64,000 nucleotides of DNA from Berghia stephanieae (GCA_034508935.3 CM067443.1:125240672-125304671); one strand, 5' to 3'; numbered from the stretch's first letter, positions 33,879-45,948 are shown. Notes: generated from the letters alone by a model not told the origin. Made by a program: numbers and translations.

Positions 33879-33938
<60 letters not shown>

Positions 33939-33965
33939 TACATACACACGCACACACACATACGC
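33879..33965 (+). repeat. (TA)n then (CA)n, right of mariner
   Basis: TA units to about 33932, followed by a CA-rich stretch. Confidence 0.95.
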
Positions 33966-34574
33966 GAGCACGCTAGCTCAGATGTCTGATGGAAGGAAAG
34001 CCTGGTTTGTAAAAAGAGTGCTTTTGTCAGTTTATGTTTATTATTTACACTCGCGTCTTACATTTCCAGGCTGTTGTGTGTTCTCCGTCTGTAATTGTAT
34101 GATAATATCCAAATATAGGCCATTTCTACATTTCTGTCTTGCAATCAATACTGGAATTTGGCCCGTTGTTGTTAATACTAAGATGTATTCTAATCATTGG
34201 TTTTATCGATTTTATAATTTACTGTATTATACTGGTAAAAAAAAGAAACAGTGCCTCAAACTGAAGTGTGAAAATTCGTTGCTTCCACATATTATAGATA
34301 AATGAAACTGTCCACTTAGAGACTTTGTCTTATCGGTAAACGATTGGTGATTTATTTTGTTACATCTGTTATGATTTACGCGTTTCCACATGAACGTGAA
34401 AACAGTCAATGACCATAAAACGATGTTTTGTATCAATAGCGGGTATGTCCACCGTTGGCATTCATTACAGCTTGGGATCGTCGGAGCATGGATGATATCA
34501 AGTGCTGTCTTTGCTTCTGGAAGATGATGTTCCACTCTTCCACCAATGCATCAGCCAACTGTTGACGGCCACTA
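33966..34574. other. Spacer, no feature seen
   Basis: Two overlapping open frames on opposite strands (33982-34305 and 34227-34535) show no recognisable protein pattern. A fragment of the type 'CGTTGGCATTCATTACAGC' near 34450 hints at transposase-like sequence, but I cannot support a call. Confidence 0.4.
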
Positions 34575-34763
34575 AGATAGTTCTTAGTTGACGTCACTCA
34601 GGTCTTTGTTATTGTTTTTTGCCATCCCGTTTTTGAGTAATGCTCACTAAGCTGTATTAACCCGCCTATAAACGTTCATGTATATACACAGTTTTGTGTG
34701 TGTTTGTCCGTTACACTTCCGGATGGCAATGTTATGAGCTTCTTAGCCAAGCGCATACTATCT
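34575..34763 (-). mobile_element. MITE family C, reverse copy
   Basis: AGATAGTTCTTAGTTGACGT to GCGCATACTATCT in reverse, with intact TGACGTCA. Head-to-head with the next copy. Confidence 0.9.
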
Positions 34764-34765
34764 AT

Positions 34766-34957
34766 ATATATCGTTTGCGCTTGGCTAAGAAGTTCACAAC
34801 ATTGCCATCCGGAAGTATAGTGGGCCAACACACAAAACTCTGTGTAACCTTAAACTTTTATAGTCAGGTTAATACAGTTTAGTGAGAACTGCTCATAAAC
34901 GGAGATGGCAAAAGAGCAATAACAAAGACCCGAGTGACGTCAACTTCATTCTATCTA
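34766..34957 (+). mobile_element. MITE family C, full-length copy
   Basis: TTTGCGCTTGGCTAAGAAG to CATTCTATCT with GCCATCCGGAAGTATAG and intact TGACGTCA. Confidence 0.9.
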
Positions 34958-35066
34958 TCATTGCTGTGAGTTGTTTTCACCTTAGTGGACTTTTATGAAG
35001 AGTTAAACGATGCACATTTTCGTTTTTTGTGACTAATATATTATTATGGCTAACTGATGTTTGTGT

Positions 35067-35320
35067 GCGGTTATATTATGGTCTTATGGTATGATACTCG
35101 CCTTCAGATCGGAAGGTCTTGAGTTCGAATTCTGCGCAAAGTTGAGTCTTTGGGAAAAGTCTCATTGTCCTCGGGTGTAGAATAATTAAATTTTTAACAA
35201 CTTTTTCTCAGTTGGAAAAATGTTGTAATATTTCCTAACAGACGTCACGTCTCGTAATATGTGTTGCTGTTGACTCGAGATTCCTTGTAATGAGCTTTTG
35301 CGCTATATATATGCTCAAGT
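35067..35320 (+). mobile_element. SINE family A, diverged copy
   Basis: Head TTATGGTCTTATGGTATGAT and GAGTTCGAATTC, body CTAACAGACGTCACG, tail GCGCTATATATATGCTCAAG. Many substitutions and a shortened tail. Confidence 0.75.
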
Positions 35321-35429
35321 ATCAAGTATAAATCTTTCATCTACATTTCTATTATTTGCTTGTCGTCCTTGCTGTTCATTTTGATAACAACTGACACGCC
35401 GCCTCTAGACTATTTTGAGTATTTATTTA

Positions 35430-35712
35430 CGGCTATGTGGTCTAGTAGTGTGACACCCGCTTTCGGATCGGAAGGTCATGGTTCGAGCCTCGATCGGCGC
35501 ATAGTTAAGTCCTTGAAAAAGGTTCTTTCCACACATTCTCTCATCGTATTCATGTGTAAAATGAGTACATGGCCGTCAACAACAGCGTTGTCTCTATCGG
35601 AAAATTTGTAATATCGCCTAACAGGCGTCATGTCTTGTTCTATATGTTACGTGTTGCTGTTGGTCAGGGACACTTTGTGCACATTTAGTGGATATAGCGC
35701 TATATAAAAGTT
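35430..35712 (+). mobile_element. SINE family A, near full-length copy
   Basis: ACGGCTATGTGGTCTAGTAG, GGTTCGAGCCTCG-like B box, CTAACAGGCGTCATG, tail GCGCTATATAAAAG. Second copy in the same orientation within 400 bp. Confidence 0.85.
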
Positions 35713-35777
35713 CTACTTTTTTATGTAAAGCGCCAGTGGGCAATTCGTATTTGTAACTAGACACTACATTAATTCAT

Positions 35778-35779
35778 TA

Positions 35780-35860
<81 letters not shown>

Positions 35861-35862
35861 TA

Positions 35863-35949
<87 letters not shown>

Positions 35950-35987
35950 GACGACGACGACGATTATTATTATTATTATTATTATTA

Positions 35988-36068
<81 letters not shown>

Positions 36069-36069
36069 A

Positions 36070-36157
<88 letters not shown>

Positions 36158-36172
36158 TACTACTATTATTGT
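35778..36172 (+). repeat. Compound (ATT)n-(ACT)n-(ACG)n-(ATT)n microsatellite
   Basis: Blocks: ATT to about 35860, ACT to about 35947, ACG to about 35962, ATT with ATC/TAATT interruptions to about 36155, then ACT/ATT. Confidence 0.95.
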
Positions 36173-36743
36173 TAATATCGTTTTTGTGCGATAGATAAAC
36201 ATTTCCCATTTCTAACATGCGTGAACCAAATTTTTAAATCTAAATATTGATATTATGTTTTAAACATTTTTCTTTTTCAATTTGAAATTATTATATTTCA
36301 TAATTTTTGTTCATTTTAAATATTAGAAATACAATCATGAACATTTCATAATGTCTTGTCGATAAGATTTCCAATTCGGGAATTACACAAATGAAAAGTG
36401 ATCTATATTAAATTACTTTTTAGTAGTTCTAATTGATAATTTTATATTCCTTTGCTTATTTTTTTTTTTTGGGGGGGGAGTTTATTTAAATTATTAATGT
36501 TCCACAATGTCATTGCTTCTGATTTTTCAAATAAAAGATGATAAGAAGCCATCATTAAGTTTAATGTCAGGATTTTAATCACAAGACGCCATTGTGTTAA
36601 AGAATAAACTGACATTTTGACAGGAAATGAAGAACATTAAATTATGGTGGTCATATTGTTGATGAAGCTGATGATGATTATCATGTTATTATTATTTTTG
36701 CTGTTTCTTATTCATGATGATGATGATGATGATGATGATGATA

Positions 36744-36802
<59 letters not shown>

Positions 36803-37861
36803 AATGATTCTCATGATAATAACAAAATAACAACCATTTGGAAGATTTTAACGAGGCAAAGATCAAGACGTTTTAAACGTAGTATACATTATTCGTCATA
36901 TTAACGAGAGAAAAATCATTTTGTCAAGCATTTTACAGAACTTTCGAAAAAAGTATTATGTTGCCTGTTAAATATAATAATGGAAACGCTATTTTGGACG
37001 TAAAGAACCCAGACGATTGTTCAGTAATATAAGTTGAGTAAATCTCAACTTTTAGCACGTCAAAATCTGCAATCCGTCGACCTAAAGATCGAGATAGATT
37101 GCTATTGATGTGCATCAAATGTTTGCTATGTGACTGCTATAAATTATAGGTTATGGACGGCCAATGAAGTTATGAGGCCGCCTGTCTCCAATAATGTAGC
37201 TCAAACAGATTATACATGATTGAGATTGTCAAAATGGATGGAGAATTTTGAATGTGTATAAAGTCAAGTTCTCTGTGTAGTTGTACTACACTGTAAGATA
37301 TTTTTTTTGTAATCTATTTTAGTCATGGCCAATACTCATGGCTATTATGAGAAAGTGTAAGTTAGTATTGCAATGTATAATCTTATCAAATCAGTTCTTC
37401 TTTAGATTATTATTTTCAAACCAAAGCCTCAAACAAAGCTATTACAATGCAATAAATTTACATGATTTAGAACTTTGGAACATTCTAAATTATATCTCAG
37501 ACAAACCGAGATAAATTTACCTAATATATAATGCTGTGTTATTCTTCTCACAAAATACTTCACAATATCACAAAATGCAAGGCCACTATTTATTTACAAT
37601 ATATTCTCATTATTTCTATATATGGGTCAAAGGTGAATACAATAGTTTAATTGTAAGTGCACCATTTTTATCAAGTTACTATTATTGTTCAATATTATAG
37701 ATTTAAACATGGTCATGATTGCAAAGACAAACTGACTATAAAATGCAAGAACAAATATAAAGTATCAATAATAAGAAACAATTACTCATAAAACATCATT
37801 AATAAAAAACCCTTAATTCATATTGCCCAATAATTAATGCAGTAATAAATCGACTACTGAC
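36173..37861. other. AT-rich spacer with a (GAT)n tract
   Basis: A (GAT)n array lies at 36714-36805. There is a T/G homopolymer stretch near 36461-36478. No gene was supported. Confidence 0.6.
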
Positions 37862-38010
37862 AGGCCGAAGCAGGACTGCTGCAATCAGGCATCCATGGAG
37901 TCTGGAGAAATTAGCGGACTACCCACACTGTCAGGAAACGCCAGAGACAGTAGACTACATTGTCTCTGGCGTTTCCTGACAGTGTGGGCAGTCCGCTAAT
38001 TTCCCCAGAC
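37862..38010 (+). mobile_element. LINE C-terminal fragment ending in a 50-bp-arm hairpin
   Basis: The left part reads GRSRTAAIRHPWSLEK, then YPHCQETPETVDYIVSG, a zinc-knuckle-like end seen in some LINE polymerases. Arms at 37900-37949 and 37961-38010 are reverse complements at 48 of 50 positions around an 11-base loop, so part of this coding fragment was copied back in inverse orientation. Confidence 0.7.
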
Positions 38011-38154
38011 ATTGCTCCGATAGTTTAGAGTTTAGAGCCAGTTACTCAGTTACCATGCGTCATTACGAGGGAAGTGACGATACGACCTTTGAAGCGTATT
38101 GTCAACTTAAGGGCTGAAGAAGAAAAACAAAAAAAAATGTAGAAGAAAATAATG

Positions 38155-38162
38155 ATAATGAC

Positions 38163-38201
<39 letters not shown>

Positions 38202-38202
38202 C

Positions 38203-38234
<32 letters not shown>

Positions 38235-38268
38235 AATGATGATGATGATGGTGATGATGATGATGAAA
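38155..38268 (+). repeat. (GAT)n microsatellite
   Basis: GAT units with TGATCATG and GGT interruptions. Confidence 0.95.
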
Positions 38269-38445
38269 GCCACAAAATCATCAACAAACACGGAAAACCC
38301 AGAATAATTAGCTTTGATCCATAAGTAATATTATATAACAAATGTTGCATTCAACACGACAGCAAAGATTTCTGGTTCACTGGCCTGCAATGTCATTCTC
38401 AACATGAAATTCATTAGTTTGGATCTCTAATCGGGCCTTTCTATT

Positions 38446-39553
38446 CATCATCATCATATCTTGTCGCGCCAGTGAGTCAGCCAGTCCCGGGCAGTCTGGT
38501 TGCATTCCCTCAGTTTAGCATTGGTGCAGTGAGGTCCCAGCGAGCATTCGGACAGGATGTGGTCCATGGTCTGTCTGGGGTGACCGCATGGGCATTCAGT
38601 GCCCGGTGAGATTTTTAATTTAAAGAGGTTGGTGGCGGTGTTTCCCACCTTTGCTCTAGCTCTGTTCAACGCCACCCATTCTTTTCTCTTGAGGTCTGTG
38701 CCTGCTGGGAGCTTTTCTGTTGGGGGCTGGAGGGCATCGTTTGCTGTCTTGTCCCATTCTATCCATTTGTCCAGGCGGAAGAATGCTGAGTGGTCTGGGT
38801 GAAGGCTCTCTACTGTGAGGAAGCTTTTTCTTGATTTGAGCCTGCTTTTGGGGCAATTGTGGTCATGAAGGGGGTGTCTCTGGTCCATTTCCTGTTTGTA
38901 TTTTTGTATTTGGGCATGAGTTTCCCTCCGGATGTGTGGTGGGGCTATTCCTGCTGCACGGTAGACCAGTGGTAATGGTGTTGCTCTCAGCTGGCCCGTT
39001 ATGATCCGGCAGGCGTTGTTGAGCTCGGGGTCTAGCTTGGAGGCATGGCATGATCGGGCCCATACAGCTGAGCAGTACTCCGCAGTTGAGTAGCTGAGGG
39101 CCAATGCTGTGGTCCTTAGAGTTTTAGGGTCAGTTCCCCAGTTCATGTTTGCCAGCTTTCCAAGGAGGCTCCAACACTTTTCAACATATATACAAATGCC
39201 TGAGTTCCCAAATATCCGCCGATTCATATATGCTGATGACCTATGCCTCGCAACACAGGATGTGTCCTTCCAACCAATCGAGAGCAGACTGACAAATGCC
39301 CTAGACACCCTTACAAAGTACTACACTAAAAACTCGCTGAACGCCAACCCAGGGAAAACACAAGTGTGTGCATTTCACCTCAATAACCACCAAGCCCACA
39401 AAAAACTTAACATCAAGTGGAATGGCCAGACATTAGAGCACAACTACACACCCAGTGTACCTCGGAGTGACGCTTGATCGAACTCTGTCCTTCAGAGAAC
39501 ACGTGAGAAAGACCAAGGCAAAAGTGTCCACGCGTAATGCCCTCCTTGGAAAG
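38446..39553 (-). mobile_element. LINE insertion with 5' inversion (twin priming) and 14-bp target duplication
   Basis: The minus strand (about 39168 down to 38454) carries an open C-terminal part: LLGKLANMNWGTDPKTLRTT, LSYSTAEYCSAVWARSCHAS, CRIITGQLRATPLPLVYRAA and the end CPCGHPRQTMDHILSECSLG. The + strand (39169-39553) carries the adjoining upstream part: LFNIYTNA-like, NIRRFIYADDLCLATQD (catalytic Y-A-D-D), LNANPGKTQVCAF and STRNALLGK. The two parts meet back to back. Direct repeats CGGGCCTTTCTATT at 38432-38445 and 39554-39567 flank the unit. A (CAT)n run at the left is the 3' tail, ATG-repeat in sense. The C-terminal frame is still open, so the insertion is recent. Confidence 0.88.
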
Positions 39554-39567
39554 CGGGCCTTTCTATT

Positions 39568-39870
39568 GTCAAACGTATATTCGCTTAAAGCAAAAACTGT
39601 TACTTTCCTTTCTAGCCAGACTATTATGTAGATTAAAGGTGTATTATTACGCCAACAGCAGCGTTCAATATGATCCATGCCAATGTATACTTATATGCAG
39701 GTCTGATAACCCAGTTAATTGTGGACTCAATTTTGTAATGAAAATGCTCTATAACAAAACAAAATATAGTCCATTATAAATCAAGCTCATAATACTTGCC
39801 TTCGGATTCAGACCTGCTAATAATATAATGTATACCTAGGTCCATACAAATGTTAAATTTTATGAAACAA
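39568..39870. other. Short spacer, no feature seen
   Basis: No recognisable gene or repeat between the LINE insertion and the candidate exon. Confidence 0.45.
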
Positions 39871-40220
39871 TCAACACACACGCACTCCTGTATCGTTACT
39901 ATTACGCTTATTTATCTCAGCAAAAATGAATCCATTGTTTAAACTCGACGAACAGGAGAGTCCAGTGATCCGTGGTGACTTTTGAACAATAGAATTGCCA
40001 GTTTTGCTGTCCGTGCTTACTGATGTTGACATATCGTTGTTGCTGTGGAATCCATTTCTCCACAAATGTCGTTTTTCAAGAGCACACATTTGTAGGAACG
40101 TTCGCGTGTCCTTAAATTTGGAAGAGGCTTGTGACCGTTGGACGACACAGCTACCCATCATGGTGGATTCCTCGGACATTGAACGACGAACACGTCTTGG
40201 AGGAATCATGTAAGTTCCTG
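39871..40220 (-). CDS. Candidate terminal coding exon, unrecognised
   Basis: A possible acceptor TTTTAATCATCAG precedes an open frame reading TYMIPPRRVRRSMSEESTMM, QASSKFKDTRTFLQMCALEK, MSTSVSTDSKTGNSIVQKS and ending NSNDTGVRVC before a stop. Codon composition looks coding and is unlike the flanks. It is hydrophilic, Ser/Arg-rich and without membrane segments, as a cytoplasmic tail would be. I do not recognise the family, and no partner exon was found upstream (higher coordinates). Confidence 0.4.
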
Positions 40221-40265
40221 ATGATTAAAAAAAACATATTCAAATTGGATACATAAGATATGTAG

Positions 40266-40447
40266 AGACTTCTTGGCTAAGAAGCTCACATATGCCATCC
40301 GGAAGTATAAAGGACCGCCACACAAAACTATGTGTATCCTTGAACGTGTATAGTCTAATTAATACAGTTTAGTGAGAATTACTCATTAACGCGGATGGCA
40401 AAAAAAACAATAACAAAGGCCGGAATGACGTCAATTTCGATCTATCT
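40266..40447 (+). mobile_element. MITE family C, copy missing its first bases
   Basis: CTTGGCTAAGAAGCTCACAT, GCCATCCGGAAGTATAA, GCGGATGGCA, TGACGTCA (intact) and the end CGATCTATCT. Confidence 0.88.
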
Positions 40448-40550
40448 ATAGATCTAGAGTAATTTCAAGATTTCGCAATGCCAGTTGTTTTTGATAAAGA
40501 TTTATTTCATAGATAAGAAGATAAAGTAGTCCCACATAACTATTTCGCCC

Positions 40551-40742
40551 ATGGAGCCGGAGTTTATCTCGGTTTATATAGTGCGGAACGGACGATAGCA
40601 AGTGCTACCCTGATAATAACAGGACACCCGTCTATCGTAAAGAATGTTCCGTCAGATCAAATAGACCCAGTTATTCAATCATTGCTGGGACAGACGGGTC
40701 AGAAAAAAAAGTCTCGACTTCACCAATTGATCTAGCGGGACC
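40551..40742 (-). mobile_element. SINE family B, reverse copy
   Basis: ATGGAGCCGGAGTTTATCTC, GCGGAACGGACGATAGCAAG, TCATTGCTGGGAC. It matches the family B copy at 44041-44280. The tRNA-like head at the right is damaged. Confidence 0.7.
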
Positions 40743-40784
40743 CTTTTTTCATTGATAAAGAAGTAGTCCTTCAGAGCCAATAGG

Positions 40785-40862
40785 ACCATGGATCAGGAGT
40801 TTCGACAGTATTAGTTGCTTGCTACCCTTTGAATAGGACTCTAGTAAAGTACTGTGTGGATA
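40785..40862 (-). mobile_element. SINE family B, tail fragment
   Basis: ACCATGGATCAGGAGTTTCG, GCTTGCTACCCTTTGAATAG and TAAAGTACTGTGTGG repeat the tail of the preceding copy. Confidence 0.6.
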
Positions 40863-40984
40863 AACGGATTCAAAATTGAGGGACACTCTTCAATTTTTTT
40901 AGAATATTATATTGAAATTTGACCTCGGGATTAAGTTGTTTTTGATAGCGCACCGCTCTAGTAATTGATTTTCTTTTTTTAAAT

Positions 40985-41075
40985 TGAGATTTTTATATAT
41001 CCACTAAACGTGTTCAAAGTGCTTTACACGGGGTCCCTGGTCATCAGCACATTTAACATGTAGGACGGAAAATTA
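40985..41075 (-). mobile_element. SINE family A, tail fragment
   Basis: GAGATTTTTATATATCCACT, GTGTTCAAAGTGCTTTACAC and ATTTAACATGTAGGACG are the family A tail. The head is absent. Confidence 0.7.
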
Positions 41076-41910
41076 CGGTTTATATTAAGGTTTAAAGCGT
41101 TTACTTCATAATAACTTTTCGAATTCTAATAACAATTATGAAACCCCGTTTCTTCTTTGTTCCTATTTGAATACAGGTCAAAATATATATTGATATTAAT
41201 CTGACCGAACAAATATTTTGCCGTGTTATATTTCATTCAATTTTACCATTTTGTATTGGTAAATGAGGATGAGGTGATGTTTTAATGTGATTTTTCAATT
41301 TTTCAGTCTTTTGACGCCTCGGAGATAGGGTCAATATAATTACTGATATCGGTGAATAATCGTATGTAAGTGAATTAAAATCCATATCATAACTAATTTA
41401 CCAACATCTTTTCTATTGCGACCATCAAAACTGCTATACTCGTTCCAATAGCGGCGAGTCTTAATTTTTATTTAATCATTGTTGTCCCCATTATAAATCC
41501 GATTTATACAGTGTTACAAAGAGAACCATAATAACGATCATTTACGTCGCTGTCACTATTCTATTTATAAAAACACTGAAATCTATCTGATGGAGTGAAA
41601 CCGAATATCTGGGATAGATTGTTCAGTTAAAGACCTTGCGGTCATTCGGGAATTTTCGCTAGAGATAAAAGTCTTACTGTCAATCTATCTTGTTTATCTC
41701 AAGGGAACTAATTATCAGAAGCATTTACCATGCAATCTCATTATGGACCGAGGTACTGTTTCAATTTTCTCGTGTATCACGTCAATGACTTCATGCAAAC
41801 TAGGTATTTCTCTGGCGACTATAATCCAAATCATTATTTTCAATTTGGTCTTGATAGACGTTCTATCCTGTTCTTTTCTGCTGGTCACCTCTCTCAATGC
41901 ATAGACATTT
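41076..41910. other. Spacer, no feature seen
   Basis: No gene or repeat supported. Confidence 0.45.
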
Positions 41911-42163
41911 GAGCTTTTATATAGCGCAAATCCACTAAACGTGCTCAAAGCCCTTTACAAAGAGTCTCTGACCAACAACAACACGAAACATATAGAACTA
42001 GACATGACGCGTATTAGGCGATATTAATTTTTTTCCGACGGAGACAACGACATTATACACCTGAGTACGGTGAGAGAATGTGAGTAAAAAGCCTTTACCA
42101 AGGACTCAACTATGCGCCGAGCGAGGGTCGAATCCGAAAGCGAGTGTCATTCCACGAGACAGC
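41911..42163 (-). mobile_element. SINE family A, reverse copy
   Basis: GAGCTTTTATATAGCGCAAA tail, GACGGAGACAACG body, GGGTCGAATCC reverse B box, GAGTGTCATTCCACGAGA reverse A box. Confidence 0.85.
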
Positions 42164-42459
42164 ATCAACTTTCACTTTGATTCTTTTTCTGAGTTATACG
42201 CATTAATTAGCAGTATTTAAAGGAATCTGTTTACATTTTTTTGAAAATGACTTGAACGAGCAAAACGAAATTGCTCATGTTCCATGAAATCATTTCCGTC
42301 CATACAACTAGAGATTACGACCTTTCTTTATATGTATTCAAAATATTAACTCCATACCATATCTAACAGGACAACACTACACAAGAACATTATACTTGTC
42401 CAAGATAGCAGTCCTCCTTCCTTGTAGATCCTCATGTTTGTAGACGCGTACTTTTTGAA
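42164..42459. other. Short spacer, no feature seen
   Basis: Nothing recognised before the purine array. Confidence 0.45.
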
Positions 42460-42698
<239 letters not shown>

Positions 42699-42719
42699 CG
42701 GGAAGGGGGGGGGGGGAGA

Positions 42720-43185
42720 CTCGACAGACGTAAACAGGAAATATATCTCCAATTTATTCATAAGTCGCTAATCGCATCGTCCCCAATCACAACATTATTT
42801 ACGTAATGCAATATAACGAGGTTTAATAATAGGATGAAACCAATTTGGACGACCTTGATCTTAAGGTACATTCTTAATGTGATCTGATATAATCGGGTTC
42901 AGACAGATCACTATGAACCTTATGACAGTCAATTATGGTCAAGACAAATATAATTAATCAACTGTGATATTGTTGTTGTCTGACTAACTTAATACTATTA
43001 GGTCAGACGTTACGCTATTAATTTAATGAATAATAATTGGCATATAATCTGCTTCCAGTTTTGCAAAAGGTTATTTCCTTGATTATAAAATCCTCCCACT
43101 AACAGTTTAATACTATATGACTCTCGATTTTGTCTAGTATTAGACATGTTAGGATATAAAAGATGTCAAGCATTGACTATAACAC
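42720..43185. other. Spacer, no feature seen
   Basis: AT-rich with no supported gene. Confidence 0.45.
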
Positions 43186-43294
<109 letters not shown>

Positions 43295-43481
43295 CCTTTC
43301 TTATATATTATTTGTTATTTATTTTAAAAGACAATTAAGAATTCAAAATGGTAACAGGAAAATTTAGGGTGATGAGGCGACGTTGTGCTTCAGGTATTAA
43401 CGTCAAATTTATCATATGATTAACTTTATGATCTCCTTATTTCGTTTTCCTGTTTATCAGAATCGATAGTCGAAAGGAAGA

Positions 43482-43498
43482 GGGAGAGAGAGAGAGAG

Positions 43499-43597
<99 letters not shown>

Positions 43598-43603
43598 TAA
43601 GAT

Positions 43604-43660
<57 letters not shown>
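43482..43660 (+). repeat. (GA)n microsatellite with (GATA)n
   Basis: GA runs with a GATA block at about 43499-43528. Confidence 0.95.
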
Positions 43661-43664
<4 letters not shown>

Positions 43665-44040
43665 AAAGAGAGTTAAAAAGTAGTGTCTTGACAGGCATAC
43701 GTTGTATTTTTGTTTATGCAAACAGTGTGATCCACTATACAACAGATTTCATACATAACGTAATATAATATAAAAGAGCTCAGGATGTAATTTCTTTAAA
43801 AAATAATTTAACCAAAGCAAATAAGAACAATATCAAACACCTTTCCATTGTCTAAAATCTGATTATATATATATATATCTCACGTTCCAAAACAATTCAT
43901 AATTGAATTAGGCAACCTTTGTGTCGGATTTAAAAGTCAGACAAGATCTTTGTCCAAGAAATTCACAAGTCAGCGTTAGGAAACAGGATGTAAAGCAGAC
44001 TAATAGTAACTAATAGTTCTTCACAGCCATTGACCCCTTA

Positions 44041-44280
44041 GAGCGGGAGATTATCTTGGTTTCTATAGCGTGAAACGGACAATAGCAATTGCTTACTATC
44101 CTCTGGATAGGACGCTAGTCCATCGCAAAATACTTTCCGCCAAATCTAACAGATTCAGATGCCAATTCACTGCTGGGTTGACAGAGGGATCAGAGAAAAA
44201 AAGCTCGAATGCACCCGGAATCGATCTTGGTCCCTTTGCGTGTGAAGCGAGTGCTCAACCAACTAAGCTATCGGAACCCC
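44041..44280 (-). mobile_element. SINE family B, full-length reverse copy (reference)
   Basis: In sense the head reads GGTTCCGATAGCTTAGTTGG and TTGAGCACTCGCTTCACACG, tRNA-like with a B-box-like AGATCGATTCC. The tail in reverse reads TTCTATAGCGTGAAACGGAC and AATAGCAATTGCTTACT. It is unrelated to family A. Confidence 0.85.
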
Positions 44281-44658
44281 CTGGACAAATCATAATACGA
44301 AGTAATCTGTTAGCATATGTGGCCAACAGTGTCTCTCTGGTATTATTTTGGAATTAACTGGATTTGTAAAATTAATGAAATTGATTAAATTAAATGAAAC
44401 ATTAATTAAATTCAAAATGATGAGATTTAGAAAATTTAAGATTTGGGGAACAAAAAAATCGAAACTCACTCTCTGTAATGAGTAATGAAGCTATTCGTTG
44501 TAACTCAATAGTTATAAGAACCGCTAACAATGCCTTTTAAACATCAGGTTCACTATGGAAAAAAGATCGTTATAAAAAGACTAATCACAAATTATTAAGC
44601 TTTCCATATGTATTTCTTTTTAAAAAAAAACAACAACAACAAAACCCCCCAAAAAACT

Positions 44659-44722
44659 TAAGCTTTTATATAGCAAATATCAACTTAACCTGCTGAAAGC
44701 GGGTTAACAAAGCGCTTTCTAT
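44659..44722 (-). mobile_element. SINE family A, tail scrap
   Basis: AGCTTTTATATAGCAAATAT and AACAAAGCGCTTTCTAT resemble the family A tail. Confidence 0.45.
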
Positions 44723-44996
44723 TTATTAAAAAAAAGATATAATTTTCCTCCTAAAATATAAGCAAAAGCAACCTTTTTTTTCACTGAACTTCCCAAGAAC
44801 CCCATGGAAAGTACGTGAGATCGATATCTTACCAAACCTCCAGTCCAAAATTATTAATCTTCTGACTTTCAACTAGTTTGTCCTAATAGTAGAATTTTGC
44901 TCTAAAATAGATTACTATCAATTTCAGCTGGTTCATATCAACAAAGATTTGTTAGAGTATTGAGATATTTAATCTTATACTTGAGCTGTTAAACTT

Positions 44997-45286
44997 CAGC
45001 TTTTATATAGCGCAATGTCCACTAAACGTGCTCAAAGCGCTTTACATAGGGTCCCTAGCTAACAACAACACTTAACATGTAGAAAGAGACATGACGCCAT
45101 TTAGGCGATATTACAATTTTTTCGGATAAAGACCCACTGTTTACGGTCATGTACTCACTTTACATCCGTGTACGGTGAGACAATGTGAGTAGAGAGTCTT
45201 TTCCAAGGACTCAGCTATGCGCCGAGCGAGATCAAACCCATGACCTTCCGATCCGAAAGCGAGTGTCATACCACAAGACCACATTG
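44997..45286 (-). mobile_element. SINE family A, reverse copy (part of a larger duplication)
   Basis: CAGCTTTTATATAGCGCAAT to GTCATACCACAAGACCACAT. This copy and a further roughly 250 bases to about 45540 are repeated at 47825-48345, so it moved within a larger duplicated block. Confidence 0.85.
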
Positions 45287-45545
45287 TGCGACACATTCAA
45301 ATCAATATTTGTTTTCCTAAAGCAAAACACATTACAAGTTTTCGTTCGAAACGTGTTTTCGTCCACACTTTTTTCTTTAAAAAAGTAATATAATTAACTT
45401 ATTCTCCTTTTACTCTGTCACATTGAATTTTCTGGAGTTTCATTCAAAGAATTTGCAACAAACGTATAATTTAAGACAGATCTAGTTCTATATTATCAGC
45501 ACTTAGAATGATTCAGAATACTTTTTAATAAATCTGGAAAGTGTA
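45287..45545 (+). repeat. Duplicated flank Y, copy 1
   Basis: From GCGACACATTCAAATCAAT to AATACTTTTTAATAAATCTG it is nearly identical to 48104-48345. Non-coding. Confidence 0.85.
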
Positions 45546-45599
45546 AGAAAATAAATTTGATATGTTCGAACTATCCATAACACGATTTCACACTCGCAG

Positions 45600-45948
45600 A
45601 AATTACGTATTATAAATATATATCCTTTCTTTAAAAAATATAGCCTCGTGGAGAACATTGTGCTTATTTGAGTCAATAAAAAAAGTATACGGTGCACAAC
45701 TCTACTGAAAGATTTGAAAATTAGAAATGTATTTTTTAAGATAGAAAAACAGATAACTTGATTTCCTTTTATAATTTAAAGTCAGTTTGAAAGTTCGTTG
45801 AGTCAAACAGATATCATAAAATTTTTGTAATTAAATTGAAGCTTACATTCAATTTCACATTATTATATATTTGTATTCACTTAATTACTTTAAGGACTTC
45901 AGATCTACACTAAGTTTTTAACAGTTTTCATCTATTTATGACATCAAG
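45600..45948 (+). repeat. Inverted duplication X, distal copy
   Basis: AAATTACGTATTATAAATAT, GAGAACATTGTGCTTATTTG, AAAGTCAGTTTGAAAGTTCG and CAGATCTACACTAAG match 50580-50968 in reverse complement. The proximal copy lies directly behind the receptor stop codon, so this one is probably a displaced piece of that gene's 3' UTR. Confidence 0.85.

Noticed and set aside
34227-34535. Transposase fragment
   Set aside because: A few residues are suggestive, but there is no motif order or terminal repeat to support it.
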